Origin: Kordia antarctica
GTDB taxonomy: Bacteria; Bacteroidota; Bacteroidia; Flavobacteriales; Flavobacteriaceae
DNA length: 64,000 bases
NCBI RefSeq assembly: GCF_009901525.1
Contig: NZ_CP019288.1
Coordinates: forward strand, 4,555,501 to 4,619,500
Direction: 5' to 3'
In this document: piece by piece, positions 1 to 10,397 of the stretch
How positions within the stretch are numbered: position 1 is the first letter of the stretch
How the letters are laid out: each line of letters starts with the position of its first letter
Notes under the pieces: model-generated
What the model saw: the letters and a program-made list of their open reading frames with translations, nothing else
Told to the model about the DNA's origin: nothing
Databases searched by the model: none
Translations under genes and position numbers: made by a program

Positions 1-2
1 AA

Positions 3-92
3 GATGTAGATGCATATATTGTGAGCAAAGATGAACAAGGAAACATGCAAACATATAGTACAAAAGGTTTTCAAGATTTAATCATTAAATAA
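3..92 (+). CDS. C-terminal fragment, possibly ApbE-like FMN transferase
   Basis: The frame is open from the left edge and stops at TAA 90-92, leaving 29 C-terminal residues that end in KGFQDLIIK. The pattern, an AYIVSKDEQG-like strand followed by a T.GF segment, resembles the last strand of FAD:protein FMN transferases (ApbE), which flavinylate Na+-translocating reductases. That assignment rests on a very short tail and is tentative. The gene's start lies outside the window. Confidence 0.45.
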   Translation, partial: DVDAYIVSKDEQGNMQTYSTKGFQDLIIK

Positions 93-276
93 AGACAATT
101 ACTTCACGTTAGTAGCGTTAACTTCCACATAAATATTTCAGAAAATTCAATTTCAAAAAAAAGTAAATTTAGACAGCAATACTTCACTTTCAGCAATTCA
201 CACACTGCTTTCATAAAAAAAGTAACTGAATCAATTATTTAAAATTGTAATTTTGAGAGTTATAATTCTAAATACG

Positions 277-3237
277 TTGATTAAAAAACTACATTTTCTA
301 TTCATATTGCTTTTTGCTACTGTTGCATTTGGGCAACATCCAATATATACGCAGTTTTCTGAAAAAGATGGTTTACCCGATATTGAGTTCTACAATATGA
401 CGGAAGACAGCAAAGGTTTCATTTGGCTGGCTGCCAATAAAGGATTTTACAGGTATGATGGAAATCAATTCAAAATCTATACAAACAAGGAAAAAAGGGG
501 TTTATCAGTCTTTGAACCCAAAGAAGATTCCAAAGGAAGAGTTTGGTGTTGTAACATTTCAGGACAATTTTTTTATGCTGAAAACGATGAACTCATCACC
601 TTTATTGATTTAGAAAAAGAAATTAATGGGCGACTAGGAAGTTTCATCGTTACAGATAAACACTTATTAGTATTTACGTATCAAACAATTTATAAAATTT
701 CATTAAAAACAAGAGAAATTGATACGCGTATACAAATCGGAAATCCCCTAATCGGAAGTCCTTACAGATATGGAAATGAAATATACGTAACTACTGGAGA
801 AAGCATTGTTACATTAGATTTAGAATTAAATATAACCAAAAAAATTACTTCAGAAGCTATTTATGACGACTTATCTAAACGAAGTATAGGATCGCCATTA
901 ATTACTGGAAGCAAAGGGAAAACATATTTAAAATTTATGGATAGAAATAGCCAATCATATCTATATCTATTTGATTTGAATTCAGGTCAGTACGAAGAAA
1001 TTGAATTGGAAGCAGCACTAAAAAACAGCAATATAGCTGCGATTAGTTTTTATAATGACGAAATGTTATTCTCATCCTCTAGCGGACTTTGGGTATATAG
1101 TATGGAAGGCGGGAATTTAGTTTATAAAAACAGGTATTTCAAAAATGAATATGTTTCAAAAGTAGTCGTAGATAGAAACGAAAATTACTGGGTTACAACG
1201 CTTCGTAATGGTGTATTTGTCATTCCAAATATCAACAACAATAACTACAATCTCCAAGATGGTATTGAAGGTTTTAAATACATCGAAAAAATAAATGAAG
1301 CATCGTTTTTCTTTGGAACTGCAACTGGAGATGCAGGTTTTTACAATATTGAAACTAATAAAATATCGCTGATTGATTTAAAAAAGAATACGCCTGTACA
1401 AGCGGCTTTTTATAATAAAAGCAACAAAAAGATGTACATAAGTCAACAAGATCAAGGAGTTATATACGATTTTGAGACAAAAACCATCACAACAAACCGT
1501 GATTTTTTCAATGCAAGAAGTATATCATATATAAACAAAAACACGTTTCTTCTTGCTAATTACCAAGGAGCTTCTGTTGTGGAAAATGGAAAAGTAGACT
1601 CCCGATTAAAATTTTTGCGAGCATATATTGGTTTTCACGATACCATCAGTAAAAATAGTTATGTCTCTTACGTGGACGATTTGGTAAAATATGATTCAAA
1701 ATTTAACGCAAAAATAATTCGCTATCAAGGAAAAAAAATTCATTCCGTTAGTATTACAAAAACCGACGACGGAACTATTTGGGTTTCTACATTTAAAGAT
1801 GGTTTATATGGTATTAAAAATGATAGTGTTGTTGTAAATTATACTACGGAAAATGGATTGGCTTCAAATTTTACTCAAAAAATAAAAGGAGACAGAAACT
1901 CACTTTGGATTGTTACCAATAAAGGAATTCAATTGCTAAATACTAAGACAGAAACGTTTAAAATACTAACTAAAGGTGACGGAATAAGCACGTATTTAAT
2001 TAATGGAATTATTCCTTTTAAAGACAATGTTATATTTTCTACCAATAAAGGTATATTTTCGATTGATCGGAAAACGGCATTTCAACAAAGAGTGAAACCC
2101 GAGATTTACTTTACAGGTATTCAAATCAGTGAAAAAGATACACTATTACAAGAAAAATATACACTACCACATTCTCAAAACGCAATAAAACTAAGCTTTA
2201 ATTCCAATGGTTTTAGATCCAAAGAACACATTCGGTATTACAGTAGATTGCTAGGGTTTAATGAAAATTGGATTCCTGTTGATGAAGGTATCGATTTTGT
2301 AAAATACAATAGTTTGCCAGTCGGAAACTACACGTTTCAAGTACTTGCAGAATCTACTTCTTTAGCCAGAAAGTCAGAAATTGCAGCCATTGAAATTGCA
2401 ATAGAAAGTCCATTCTGGAAAAGACCTTGGTTTGTTATAAGTTCGGTTTTGTCAGCGTTACTATTTATCATTCTCTATTACCGAAATATTCTCAAAAAAC
2501 GTGACAAGCAAAAAAATAAAGAACTCGAAAAATTAGCTCAAGAACGCGAATTGGTATTCTTAAAACTAGAAAATTTACGTTCGCAGATGAATCCGCATTT
2601 TATCTTCAATGCATTGAATTCGATTCAGGAATACATCATCCTAAACAAAAAAAACTTAGCAAGCGATTATCTAGGGAAATTTGCCGATTTAATTCGTACA
2701 TATCTCAATCACAGTAACAAAGGTGCAATTTCTTTGCAGGATGAAATAGATTGTTTGGAAATGTATTTAGAATTAGAAGAATTACGCTTTGAAGATAAAT
2801 TATCTTATACATTTCACATAGATGAAAACATTGATACAGAATCACTTAGTATTCCAACGATGTTGATTCAGCCATATGTAGAAAATGCGCTCAAACATGG
2901 TTTATTACACAAAAAAGACAACCGATTATTATCAATTTCGCTACAAACAGTTCCTAAAAAAAATGCTATTATTTGTACAATTGAAGACAATGGAATTGGA
3001 AGAGAAAAAGCGTTGGAACTCAAAATAAAAAAAGACAAAATGCACAAATCTTTTGGAACGCAAGCAACGCAAGATCGATTGGATTTACTCAACTACGGAA
3101 AAGGAAAACGTATCGGAGTTTCCATTGAAGATTTATACGACGCACATACAAAAGAGCCAAGCGGAACCAAAGTTGTCATTACAATTCCGGCAACCAACAT
3201 AACGGCTTCATCAAACTATACAACACAAGAATCATGA
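277..3237 (+). CDS. LytS-like sensor histidine kinase with beta-propeller
   Basis: An inner-membrane sensor that should phosphorylate the regulator encoded next. It has an N-terminal signal peptide (IKKLHFLFILLF..AFGQ), about 600 residues of two-component-propeller repeats (recurrent DSKG..W and DGTIWVST-like units), a Y_Y_Y-type beta-sandwich near residues 620-710, one membrane helix near 725-745, and then a His_kinase domain (PF06580 type). The phospho-acceptor motif QMNPHFIFNALNS lies near residue 774 and the ATPase N-box PYVENALKHG near 866. No ATG lies near the 5' end. TTG 253 is the longest start, but TTG 277 keeps the whole signal peptide, and a -7-like box (TAATTTTG, 248-255) would overlap TTG 253, so 277 is preferred. 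The stop overlaps the next start (ATGA). The inducing signal is unknown. Confidence 0.9.
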   Translation: MIKKLHFLFILLFATVAFGQHPIYTQFSEKDGLPDIEFYNMTEDSKGFIWLAANKGFYRYDGNQFKIYTNKEKRGLSVFEPKEDSKGRVWCCNISGQFFYAENDELITFIDLEKEINGRLGSFIVTDKHLLVFTYQTIYKISLKTREIDTRIQIGNPLIGSPYRYGNEIYVTTGESIVTLDLELNITKKITSEAIYDDLSKRSIGSPLITGSKGKTYLKFMDRNSQSYLYLFDLNSGQYEEIELEAALKNSNIAAISFYNDEMLFSSSSGLWVYSMEGGNLVYKNRYFKNEYVSKVVVDRNENYWVTTLRNGVFVIPNINNNNYNLQDGIEGFKYIEKINEASFFFGTATGDAGFYNIETNKISLIDLKKNTPVQAAFYNKSNKKMYISQQDQGVIYDFETKTITTNRDFFNARSISYINKNTFLLANYQGASVVENGKVDSRLKFLRAYIGFHDTISKNSYVSYVDDLVKYDSKFNAKIIRYQGKKIHSVSITKTDDGTIWVSTFKDGLYGIKNDSVVVNYTTENGLASNFTQKIKGDRNSLWIVTNKGIQLLNTKTETFKILTKGDGISTYLINGIIPFKDNVIFSTNKGIFSIDRKTAFQQRVKPEIYFTGIQISEKDTLLQEKYTLPHSQNAIKLSFNSNGFRSKEHIRYYSRLLGFNENWIPVDEGIDFVKYNSLPVGNYTFQVLAESTSLARKSEIAAIEIAIESPFWKRPWFVISSVLSALLFIILYYRNILKKRDKQKNKELEKLAQERELVFLKLENLRSQMNPHFIFNALNSIQEYIILNKKNLASDYLGKFADLIRTYLNHSNKGAISLQDEIDCLEMYLELEELRFEDKLSYTFHIDENIDTESLSIPTMLIQPYVENALKHGLLHKKDNRLLSISLQTVPKKNAIICTIEDNGIGREKALELKIKKDKMHKSFGTQATQDRLDLLNYGKGKRIGVSIEDLYDAHTKEPSGTKVVITIPATNITASSNYTTQES

Positions 3238-3986
3238 AAGTAATCATCATAGACGACGAACGAAAAGCAAGAAACTTGTTGCGTGTTCTCGTATCAGAAA
3301 ACTGTCCTAAAATCACAGAAATATTTGAAGCGGAAGATTTACTTTCAGGAATAGAATTGATCAAAAGCGAACAACCTCAAATTATATTCTTAGATATTGA
3401 AATGCCACAACACTCTGGCTTAGAAATCTTAGACTTTATAGAAAAAGACAATTTTAATTTCGAAATCATCTTTACAACTGCGTATAGCGAATATGCTATC
3501 AAAGCATTTCAACTTTCCGCTATTGATTACTTACTAAAACCTGTACGTGCAACGCAAGTGCAAGAATCGGTTGAAAAAGCGGTAAAACACATTGGGAAAT
3601 CGCAAATCAATACAAAACTAGAAGAGCTCAAAAAAAGTTTAGCATCGTCTAATTTTAATAAAATTGGATTGCCATTTGCTGATGGTTTCGAATTTGTAAA
3701 CTTCAATGAAATCATCTTACTAAAAGCGGACGGAATGTATACTAAAATTACAACACTCAACGAATCTGACATCTTAGTCAGTAAACCGTTAAAGCATTTT
3801 GTATCGTTGCTCGAAAAAATAAGCACCTTCTACAAGCCACATCGTTCGTATCTCATCAATCTAAAACACATCAAACAATACATCAAAAAAGATGGCGGTT
3901 ACATTGTCATGGATAATAACGAAACGGTTTCTATCTCCAAAGACAAAAAAGAAGAGTTTTTAGCCATTGTTCAAAACATTGGATAA
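3234..3986 (+). CDS. LytTR-family response regulator
   Basis: A 250-residue DNA-binding response regulator, partner of the upstream kinase, with a 4-base start/stop overlap that implies translational coupling. An N-terminal receiver domain carries the acidic pair D7-D8, phospho-acceptor D54 in FLDIEMP, and K102 in YLLKPV. Residues about 145-248 form a LytTR domain with the usual HRSYLINLKHIK segment. LytTR regulators bind paired direct repeats upstream of targets. The surface-protein genes immediately downstream are obvious candidates, but no binding site was identified. Confidence 0.93.
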   Translation: MKVIIIDDERKARNLLRVLVSENCPKITEIFEAEDLLSGIELIKSEQPQIIFLDIEMPQHSGLEILDFIEKDNFNFEIIFTTAYSEYAIKAFQLSAIDYLLKPVRATQVQESVEKAVKHIGKSQINTKLEELKKSLASSNFNKIGLPFADGFEFVNFNEIILLKADGMYTKITTLNESDILVSKPLKHFVSLLEKISTFYKPHRSYLINLKHIKQYIKKDGGYIVMDNNETVSISKDKKEEFLAIVQNIG

Positions 3987-4081
3987 CGGTTTAGCAGTTC
4001 AAAACTGACTTTCAGAAGATGAAACAAAATACAGACCGTTAACTACATATTTTAGCCTTCATAAACTATAAATTATACATA

Positions 4082-7000
4082 ATGAAGACAAAAGTATTTT
4101 TCTTATTTCTTTTTGTAAGTTTAACTACTTACGCAAATACTTCAACTACAAATTTAGAAAGCGAATATTGGTTTGCCTGCTTGCCAGAAAATGTTTCTGT
4201 ATATAACATTGCTCCAAACGCAGCAGAGGTATCTTGGACATCTACTTCAACAGATACAACAGTACGATATGTGCAATTTGGATTCCCTTTTTCTTTAGGG
4301 ACAGACATCACTAACATTTCAGGAAACACACAAACGATAACAGGATTAAACACGAATACATCTTATGATGTGTATGTACAAGGGAATTGTAATGGTACTC
4401 AATCTGCTTGGACTTTAGCAACAAATTTCACCACATTAAGTGGAAGTATTATTTATGTGAATCATGCGGCTTCAGGAACAGATGATGGTACAACTTGGAG
4501 TAATGCTTTTTTAAATTTGGAAGACGCTCTAGCGATTGCTACAGGAAATGATCAAGTTTGGGTAGCTCAAGGAACTTATGTTCCAACTACAGCAAATGCA
4601 AATTCTAGAAAGGCAACTTTTAATGTATTAACAGGAACGAAAGTTTATGGAGGATTTAATGCTACTGAAACTAGTGTTTCTGAAAGAGATGTTGAAGCAA
4701 ACCTTACAATACTAAGCGGAGATTTAAATGGAGATGATAATGATGTTATTACCGATACGGAAGCTACTCGACAAGACAATGCTCATCATGTTGTGAGTTT
4801 GAGAAGAGATATTAGTGATGTGTTAATTGATGGATTTACAATTTCTGGAGGAAATGCTAACGGAGGTACAGTAACTTGGGGATCTGTTCTTACACAATTT
4901 TCAGATTCAAAAGGAGCAGCCATTTATTTAAACCCAGTTGTAACAGGAGAAGATGTAACAGCAACGGTTCAAAATTGTATTTTAGAAAAAAATTCAGCAA
5001 CAAATAATAGTGTTTTTGCAGGTTTTGGCCCCTTAAACGCCGCGACTTGGAGTAGAGACTTTACTGGGAATTTTACAAACTGTATAATTAAAAATAATTA
5101 CTCTTTAAATTCTTCAGCGTTTCAATATCACGGATCTACAGGTCAAGGATATAATGCTTATGGAACAATAACGAACAGCTTATTTTATAATAATACATCT
5201 GTAAATGGTTCATCTTGTTTGTCATTAGTTGCAAGTACAACGAATGGTGGAAATACTTCTGGAATGAATGTTAGTGTCATTAATTCAACTTTTGCAAATA
5301 ACATAGGTGTTACTGGAAGTGTTGTTGAAATGGCTCAAGCATCAAACAGTAGAATAAGAAATTCTATTATTCATGCTAATGGAAGTACAACACCATTTAC
5401 AATTACAACTTCTGGCTCTGTAATATCTAATAGTATTGTAGAAGGTGGGCAACAAAGCGCAACAGATGTAGATCCGTTATTTGCTAATTCGGCAGCGAAT
5501 CAATTTTTTTTACAAACGGGATCTCCAGCTATAGATACAGGTATGAACAGTTACATTTCTAGTACTATTATTTACGATTTAAATGCTAGAGCTCGATATG
5601 TGAATTCTATAATTGATATGGGAGCTTTTGAATATGGAAATTTAGATTGTAGTGGTACTCCATCAAATGTTATCGGAACGAATGTTTCATTTACCTCAAT
5701 AGACCTTAGTTGGACAGCTGGCGGTGATGAATCTGTTTGGGATATTTTATATGTAGAATCGGGTCAACCAATTTCATCAGGAACAGCAATTTATAGTGTT
5801 AGTAATCCTTTTACAATTTCAGGATTAACTCCTAATACTGCTTATGATATTGTTATAGTTGCTTCTTGTATTTCTTCGCAAGGTGGAGGAGCTGCATCAT
5901 ATACCTTTACAACTGTAGACCCAACGTTATATGTTGATAAAGATGCATCGGGAACCAATGATGGTTCTTCTTGGACGAATGCCTTTACAAAACTAGAAGA
6001 TGCACTTCTTTTAGCAAGCAATTTAAGACCTATATGGGTAGCAGATGGTAATTATATTCCAAGTACTGCCGATACAGATACAAGAAAAGCAACCTTTTCG
6101 ATTTTAAATGATACAAAAATTTATGGCGGATTTAATGGAACAGAAACGACTGTTACAGCAAGAAATCCAAAAGCGAATATTACACTATTATCTGGTGATT
6201 TAAATGGAGATGATAATGCTACTATTCTTGATACAGAAACAACAAGGCAAGATAATTCATATCATGTTGTCTCCATTAGAGGGAATGCCCAAAATATAGT
6301 AGTTGATGGTTTTACAATAACAAGTGGGAATGCAAACGGTACTGCAAATAATAGTTGTTCAACTCCAGCAATAGACCAATCTTATGATTTAAGAGGAGGA
6401 GCCATTTATGTTAATCCATATGTTTCTGGTAGTAGCCTAACAGCTCAATTCAAAAATTGTATACTTCAAAACAATTCAGGTATTAGTGTTGCTGTATATT
6501 CAGCTTTTACACCTTGTGGAGTTTCAAACTTAACTCATGATGTAGATTTTGAATCGTGTATAATTAGAGATAATTATTCTCAAGATTTAGCTGCAATGTT
6601 GTTTTCGGGAGCTCAACAGTACAATCTTTATGCAAAAGGATCTATCGTAAATAGTTTGTTTTACAACAATACTTCTGCTAACAATTCATCTTGTTTATAT
6701 TTAGGTGCTAGCGCAGGAGGAAATGCTACAGCCTTAGAATTTGAAATGATCAACTCAACATTGTCTAATAATGTAGGAGTTAATGATAATGTTATAACGA
6801 TGATTCAGGCTTCAAATAGTACTATTGAAAATAGTATTATTTATGGAAATGGATCTGGTACAGGTTTTCCTATCGCAATTACAACATCTTTTTCTGTGGT
6901 AAACAATAGTATTGTTGAACTTGGAATGATAGGAGGAGCTAATAGTGATCCATTATTTATGGATGCCTTAAATAACGATTATACATTACAAGCAAGTTCG

Positions 7001-7900
7001 CCAGCTATAAACGCAGGAAGTAATGCTTCTTTACCAGTTACTATAGTTGAAGATTTAAACGGAAATACACGTACAGTAGATACTACGGTAGATATGGGAG
7101 CGTTTGAATATGATGTAAACTTAAATTTAGTTATTAGTCCAAAAATATATTTGCAAGGAGCTGCTTTAAGCCCTAATACAGGAGAAGAAACTTTAATGCG
7201 AGATGATTTGCGTGTAACTAATTTAATTGCTACAACATCTCCTTATGCAGATGGCGCAACGTGTAATACCACTGTTTTTGCAGTAACAGGAACTAATGCA
7301 ATTGTAGATTGGGTTTGGGTAGAACTAAGAGACGCTACAACCAATACAACTATTGTAGATTCGCAATCGGCATTAGTACAACGTGATGGTGATGTTGTTG
7401 GAGTAGACGGAATTTCATCTTTAGTCTTTAATAAAACAATAGGTAATTATTACATAGTAATTAAGCATAGAAACCATTTAGGTATTATGACAAATAATAC
7501 AATTAGTTTAAGCGGAACAACTACTGTGGTAGACTTTACGGTTGCAAACAATCAAATCACTTTTGGTAGCAATTCGCAAACTACTTTTGGAATGCCAAGT
7601 GGTGTCGTTGCCATGTGGGCAGGAAATGTAAATGGTGATGACATCGTACAATATTCGGGAACTACTCCAGATGCTCCAAGTGTTTTATCGGAAGTATTAA
7701 ATGCTTCAGGAAACTTCCTTAATTTTCCTACGTATCTTTTAGATGGATACAATGCGCATGACATAAATATGGACAGTAACACACAATACACAGGAACTAC
7801 ACCTGATACACCTTTCATTCTTCAAAATGTATTAGCGCATCCAGGAAACTTTCTAAACTTTAGTACGTATCAAATTCAAGAACAATTACCAGAAAACTAA
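4082..7900 (+). CDS. Secreted beta-helix surface protein with internal duplication
   Basis: A 1272-residue exported protein of unknown function, probably on the cell surface. After a signal peptide (MKTKVFFLFLFVSLTTYA) come a fibronectin-III-like domain and a right-handed beta-helix of the choice-of-anchor-Q kind (residues about 120-520, with DLNGDDND and MGAFEY landmarks). A second FN3 domain and a second full beta-helix copy (about 615-1015) repeat the same landmarks. The last 240 residues contain two GNVNGDDIVQYSG / DINMDSNTQYTG modules that resemble dockerin-like calcium loops. No typical type IX sorting tail is present; the terminus QEQLPEN is one seen on flavobacterial proteins of this kind. 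The next gene, 22 bp downstream, may be cotranscribed. Confidence 0.85.
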   Translation: MKTKVFFLFLFVSLTTYANTSTTNLESEYWFACLPENVSVYNIAPNAAEVSWTSTSTDTTVRYVQFGFPFSLGTDITNISGNTQTITGLNTNTSYDVYVQGNCNGTQSAWTLATNFTTLSGSIIYVNHAASGTDDGTTWSNAFLNLEDALAIATGNDQVWVAQGTYVPTTANANSRKATFNVLTGTKVYGGFNATETSVSERDVEANLTILSGDLNGDDNDVITDTEATRQDNAHHVVSLRRDISDVLIDGFTISGGNANGGTVTWGSVLTQFSDSKGAAIYLNPVVTGEDVTATVQNCILEKNSATNNSVFAGFGPLNAATWSRDFTGNFTNCIIKNNYSLNSSAFQYHGSTGQGYNAYGTITNSLFYNNTSVNGSSCLSLVASTTNGGNTSGMNVSVINSTFANNIGVTGSVVEMAQASNSRIRNSIIHANGSTTPFTITTSGSVISNSIVEGGQQSATDVDPLFANSAANQFFLQTGSPAIDTGMNSYISSTIIYDLNARARYVNSIIDMGAFEYGNLDCSGTPSNVIGTNVSFTSIDLSWTAGGDESVWDILYVESGQPISSGTAIYSVSNPFTISGLTPNTAYDIVIVASCISSQGGGAASYTFTTVDPTLYVDKDASGTNDGSSWTNAFTKLEDALLLASNLRPIWVADGNYIPSTADTDTRKATFSILNDTKIYGGFNGTETTVTARNPKANITLLSGDLNGDDNATILDTETTRQDNSYHVVSIRGNAQNIVVDGFTITSGNANGTANNSCSTPAIDQSYDLRGGAIYVNPYVSGSSLTAQFKNCILQNNSGISVAVYSAFTPCGVSNLTHDVDFESCIIRDNYSQDLAAMLFSGAQQYNLYAKGSIVNSLFYNNTSANNSSCLYLGASAGGNATALEFEMINSTLSNNVGVNDNVITMIQASNSTIENSIIYGNGSGTGFPIAITTSFSVVNNSIVELGMIGGANSDPLFMDALNNDYTLQASSPAINAGSNASLPVTIVEDLNGNTRTVDTTVDMGAFEYDVNLNLVISPKIYLQGAALSPNTGEETLMRDDLRVTNLIATTSPYADGATCNTTVFAVTGTNAIVDWVWVELRDATTNTTIVDSQSALVQRDGDVVGVDGISSLVFNKTIGNYYIVIKHRNHLGIMTNNTISLSGTTTVVDFTVANNQITFGSNSQTTFGMPSGVVAMWAGNVNGDDIVQYSGTTPDAPSVLSEVLNASGNFLNFPTYLLDGYNAHDINMDSNTQYTGTTPDTPFILQNVLAHPGNFLNFSTYQIQEQLPEN

Positions 7901-7922
7901 ATCATAGATTCACAATTATATT

Positions 7923-8738
7923 ATGAAAAAAATTATTTCAATACTATCACTTACGGTTCTATTTACTTTATTCTCGAACAGTGTAAATGCTCAAGACGGT
8001 TACACATATACATTAGTAGACAACGGAAACTATAGTTATACAATTTCTGCTGTGCCTAATGCAAGTGCTTCTAATTTTGCCACATCTGTACAAAGTTATG
8101 GTTTTACCATTATTCTTCCAGATGGTGAAACGGCGAGTATAACATCATCTTTAGGAAATGGAGCTAGTGGCACTTTTTTTAATGGGAATGATGTTGGAGA
8201 GCCTACTATTGACGGCTACTTAATTACAGAAACATTAGGAAGTCCTATTGCATTGCCAGCGCCATCAACGGGAACAGTTTCTCCTATGGTTACAATTCAA
8301 ATGAATACGCCAATGGCTCCAGGGACGATTAGTTTATTGGCAAACGATTCTCCATTAGCTACGTCAGTAACACCTTTAAAAAGTTTTATGTCTGCCGATA
8401 TGGTAGATGATGGAATGGCAATGTTTACACCAGTTGTAGACTCCGTAGGTTCTGGTTTATCAGGAACGACAAGTCATAATTTTTCAACGTTAAGCACAAT
8501 TGATTTTGAGTTCAGTAAAAATGAAATCAAACTTTATCCAAATCCAACATCAGGTTTTATTAATATTCAGACGAATACTACTGTAGAAAGTGTTGCGATT
8601 TACAACCTATTAGGGAAACACGTTTTACAAACTAATTTAAAAACAATTGATGTTTCACGCCTTTCTGAAGGAATATATATCCTAAAAATTACATCAGATC
8701 AAGGCGCACAAATCACCAAGCGTTTCATAAAACAATAA
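7923..8738 (+). CDS. Secreted protein with type IX (T9SS type A) sorting domain
   Basis: A 271-residue exported protein. It has a signal peptide (MKKIISILSLTVLFTLFSNSVNAQ), a beta-rich Thr/Ser-rich body without recognisable catalytic motifs, and a classical type A C-terminal sorting domain from about residue 200 (LYPNPTSGFINIQ, then VAIYNLLGK, then LSEGIYILKI and KRFIKQ). The tail directs proteins through the type IX secretion system to the surface or medium. It lies directly after the large beta-helix gene and ahead of a terminator, so the two probably form one transcription unit. Confidence 0.88.
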   Translation: MKKIISILSLTVLFTLFSNSVNAQDGYTYTLVDNGNYSYTISAVPNASASNFATSVQSYGFTIILPDGETASITSSLGNGASGTFFNGNDVGEPTIDGYLITETLGSPIALPAPSTGTVSPMVTIQMNTPMAPGTISLLANDSPLATSVTPLKSFMSADMVDDGMAMFTPVVDSVGSGLSGTTSHNFSTLSTIDFEFSKNEIKLYPNPTSGFINIQTNTTVESVAIYNLLGKHVLQTNLKTIDVSRLSEGIYILKITSDQGAQITKRFIKQ

Positions 8739-8760
8739 TTTATAGTTTATTTTATTGTAT

Positions 8761-8799
8761 AAATCCTGTGAGTTATAAGCACGCTTGCAGGGTTTTTTT
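8761..8799 (+). terminator. Rho-independent terminator-like hairpin
   Basis: An imperfect stem (AAATCCTG pairing with CAGGGTTT) is followed by a run of seven T, 22 bp after the stop of the sorting-domain gene. Confidence 0.6.
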
Positions 8800-8918
8800 A
8801 ACATTCAAAAAATGCTCTTAGAAACTTAAAAATAGTTTAAACAATATTACCCTGAACCAATTATTGCTAGTATTGCTAACCTGAGTTCGATCTAAAATTT
8901 TAGAGTGTTTTTTTTTGT

Positions 8919-9112
8919 CTTTTCCGCAGTATAGCAGGGATTTTTCGTTAAGAATTTTCGAATCCTTGGAGAAAATTTAGAAAAATTCATGCGGTTTTAG
9001 TTTTTTTCAAAAAGAAAAACTAAAAATACCTCTGGAAAAGCGCACTTTCTTTTGTTGACGCCTGTGCTGAACTTGATTCAGTATTCTTTGTGCGAGCAAA
9101 GAAAACGAAAAT
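8919..9112 (+). repeat. Dispersed intergenic repeat, copy 1 (inverted partner at 19434-19626)
   Basis: About 194 bp that match the reverse complement of 19434-19626 over almost their whole length, including shared cores such as AAGAATTTTCGAATCCTTGG and TGAACTTGATTCAGTAT. It contains an internal complementary pair (CTAAAAATACCTCTGG region against TAGTTTTT). No coding frame is conserved. It occupies the middle of the 614-bp gap 8739-9352; the rest of that gap shows only the terminator at its left end and a short palindrome (CAATCGGATTG..CAATCCGATTG) near 9211-9241. Confidence 0.75.
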
Positions 9113-9352
9113 AACGTTATGAAAATGAGATACTTATTGTTTATTTCGAAAATGTGGTCAATTTTTTTTTGAGTAAACTTATGTCGAACTCACGTTGCTA
9201 GCTATATTTTCAATCGGATTGTAAAGCCTACAATCCGATTGTTTATATAAAATGACCATTCAGAAAGTAATACGAGCGTTTCAGAAGTTTATTTCACTTT
9301 TATAGTTGGATACAAAGTATATTTATATCGAAACAAAAAATAGAAGCTTTTT

Positions 9353-9673
9353 ATGAAACTAACACTCATTGCCATCAGTTTACTCTCCATACTTTCATTT
9401 TCGGAAGTAACACAAACGACAACTACGGAAATTGACACAACGGAAGAAGTCTACGGAAGTAGTTTTTCATTAGTAAATGACACCAAAAACAAAATTTCTA
9501 TCTACACAGGAAGTGGTTACGTAAGCTTGAATAAAGGAAGCAAAACGAGTATTTCGTGTAAAGTTGGAAAAACGGTGCATTGGGCAAGTAAAGGAAAAAA
9601 AGGCGATGTGATTTTCAAAATTACAAGTGATATGTGCGGCGAAACTGTAAAGCTTTCTAAAGTGATGGATTAA
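9353..9673 (+). CDS. Small exported hypothetical protein
   Basis: A 106-residue protein with an N-terminal hydrophobic export signal (MKLTLIAISLLSILSFS) and a Thr-rich linker. A beta-rich domain of about 70 residues contains two cysteines (SCKVGK and DMCGET) that could form a disulfide in the periplasm. I do not recognise the family. It is isolated between two repeat-containing intergenic regions and is followed by a terminator. Confidence 0.7.
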   Translation: MKLTLIAISLLSILSFSEVTQTTTTEIDTTEEVYGSSFSLVNDTKNKISIYTGSGYVSLNKGSKTSISCKVGKTVHWASKGKKGDVIFKITSDMCGETVKLSKVMD

Positions 9674-9766
9674 TTAAAAATAATTGTGATTTTTAAAAGC
9701 ACACATCATCAACCGACATTAAGTTTTTAAAAAGGGGAAGAAAGTGAACGCTTTCTTTTAGTAAAC

Positions 9767-9798
9767 AAGAGAATCTTTTTAAAGAAGGTTCTCTTTTT
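9767..9798 (+). terminator. Rho-independent terminator
   Basis: The stem AAGAGAA..TTCTCTT with a short loop is followed by a T-run. A smaller GAAAG..CTTTC hairpin precedes it at about 9739-9757. It would end the transcript of the small exported protein. Confidence 0.65.
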
Positions 9799-9860
9799 GT
9801 TTGAAGCTTTATTTTGAAAAGTTATGGAGTAACGCATTTAAAATATTTAGCTGAATTAGA

Positions 9861-9950
9861 GGCTGTCTAAAAAGTCGAATTTTTGTCAAACCGAACTTGA
9901 TTCGGTTTCCCATAATCATTGAAAATCAATATAATAAGATTCTGAATCGC
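9861..9950 (+). repeat. Dispersed hairpin repeat, copy A (inverted partner at 22773-22870)
   Basis: It contains the palindrome AACCGAA-CTTGA-TTCGGTT and the flanking words GTCTAAAAAGT and AAGATTCTGAATC, all of which recur in reverse orientation at 22773-22870. The rest of the 469-bp gap 9674-10142 is AT-rich DNA with a terminator at its left side and no gene I can support. Confidence 0.6.
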
Positions 9951-10142
9951 ATTTCGATACTATTTAAAAATCTTTAGTTTATGTTGAGGTTTTCAAAATT
10001 TGTTGGTGGTTTTTATGAGTGATTACGGGAAACCGTAGTGTTTGAATGTGGTATTTGTTTTATATTTATGGATTCTAAGAAAGAAAGGTTTAAGAGAATT
10101 TAATGTCCTCTCTTTTTATAACCGATTAAATAAAATCATATA

Positions 10143-10397
10143 ATGAAAGATAATATAATTAAAAGTTATTTGAGTAAATTAAGTGATGCAAACTCAAATG
10201 AAGAAATCGACAAAATCTTAGATGAAGTAATTCCTAAATTGAAAGCTAACGGAATATCATTGCCACAGGTGATGATGTACTTCAAAATGTATGGAGATGA
10301 TGCTATACCAAAATCACAAGATCATCGAAACTCAATTTCAAATTCTAATAAAGCACAGATCGTTCTTCAAAAACTATTAGCAAAATTGAAAAATTAA
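10143..10397 (+). CDS. Small hypothetical protein (84 aa)
   Basis: An 84-residue soluble protein, mostly charged and helical, with no signal peptide or recognised motif. Its stop overlaps the start of the next gene by one base (TAATG), so the two are translationally coupled. It belongs to the AT-rich accessory stretch between two repeat elements and the toxin-antitoxin pair. Function unknown. Confidence 0.6.
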   Translation: MKDNIIKSYLSKLSDANSNEEIDKILDEVIPKLKANGISLPQVMMYFKMYGDDAIPKSQDHRNSISNSNKAQIVLQKLLAKLKN

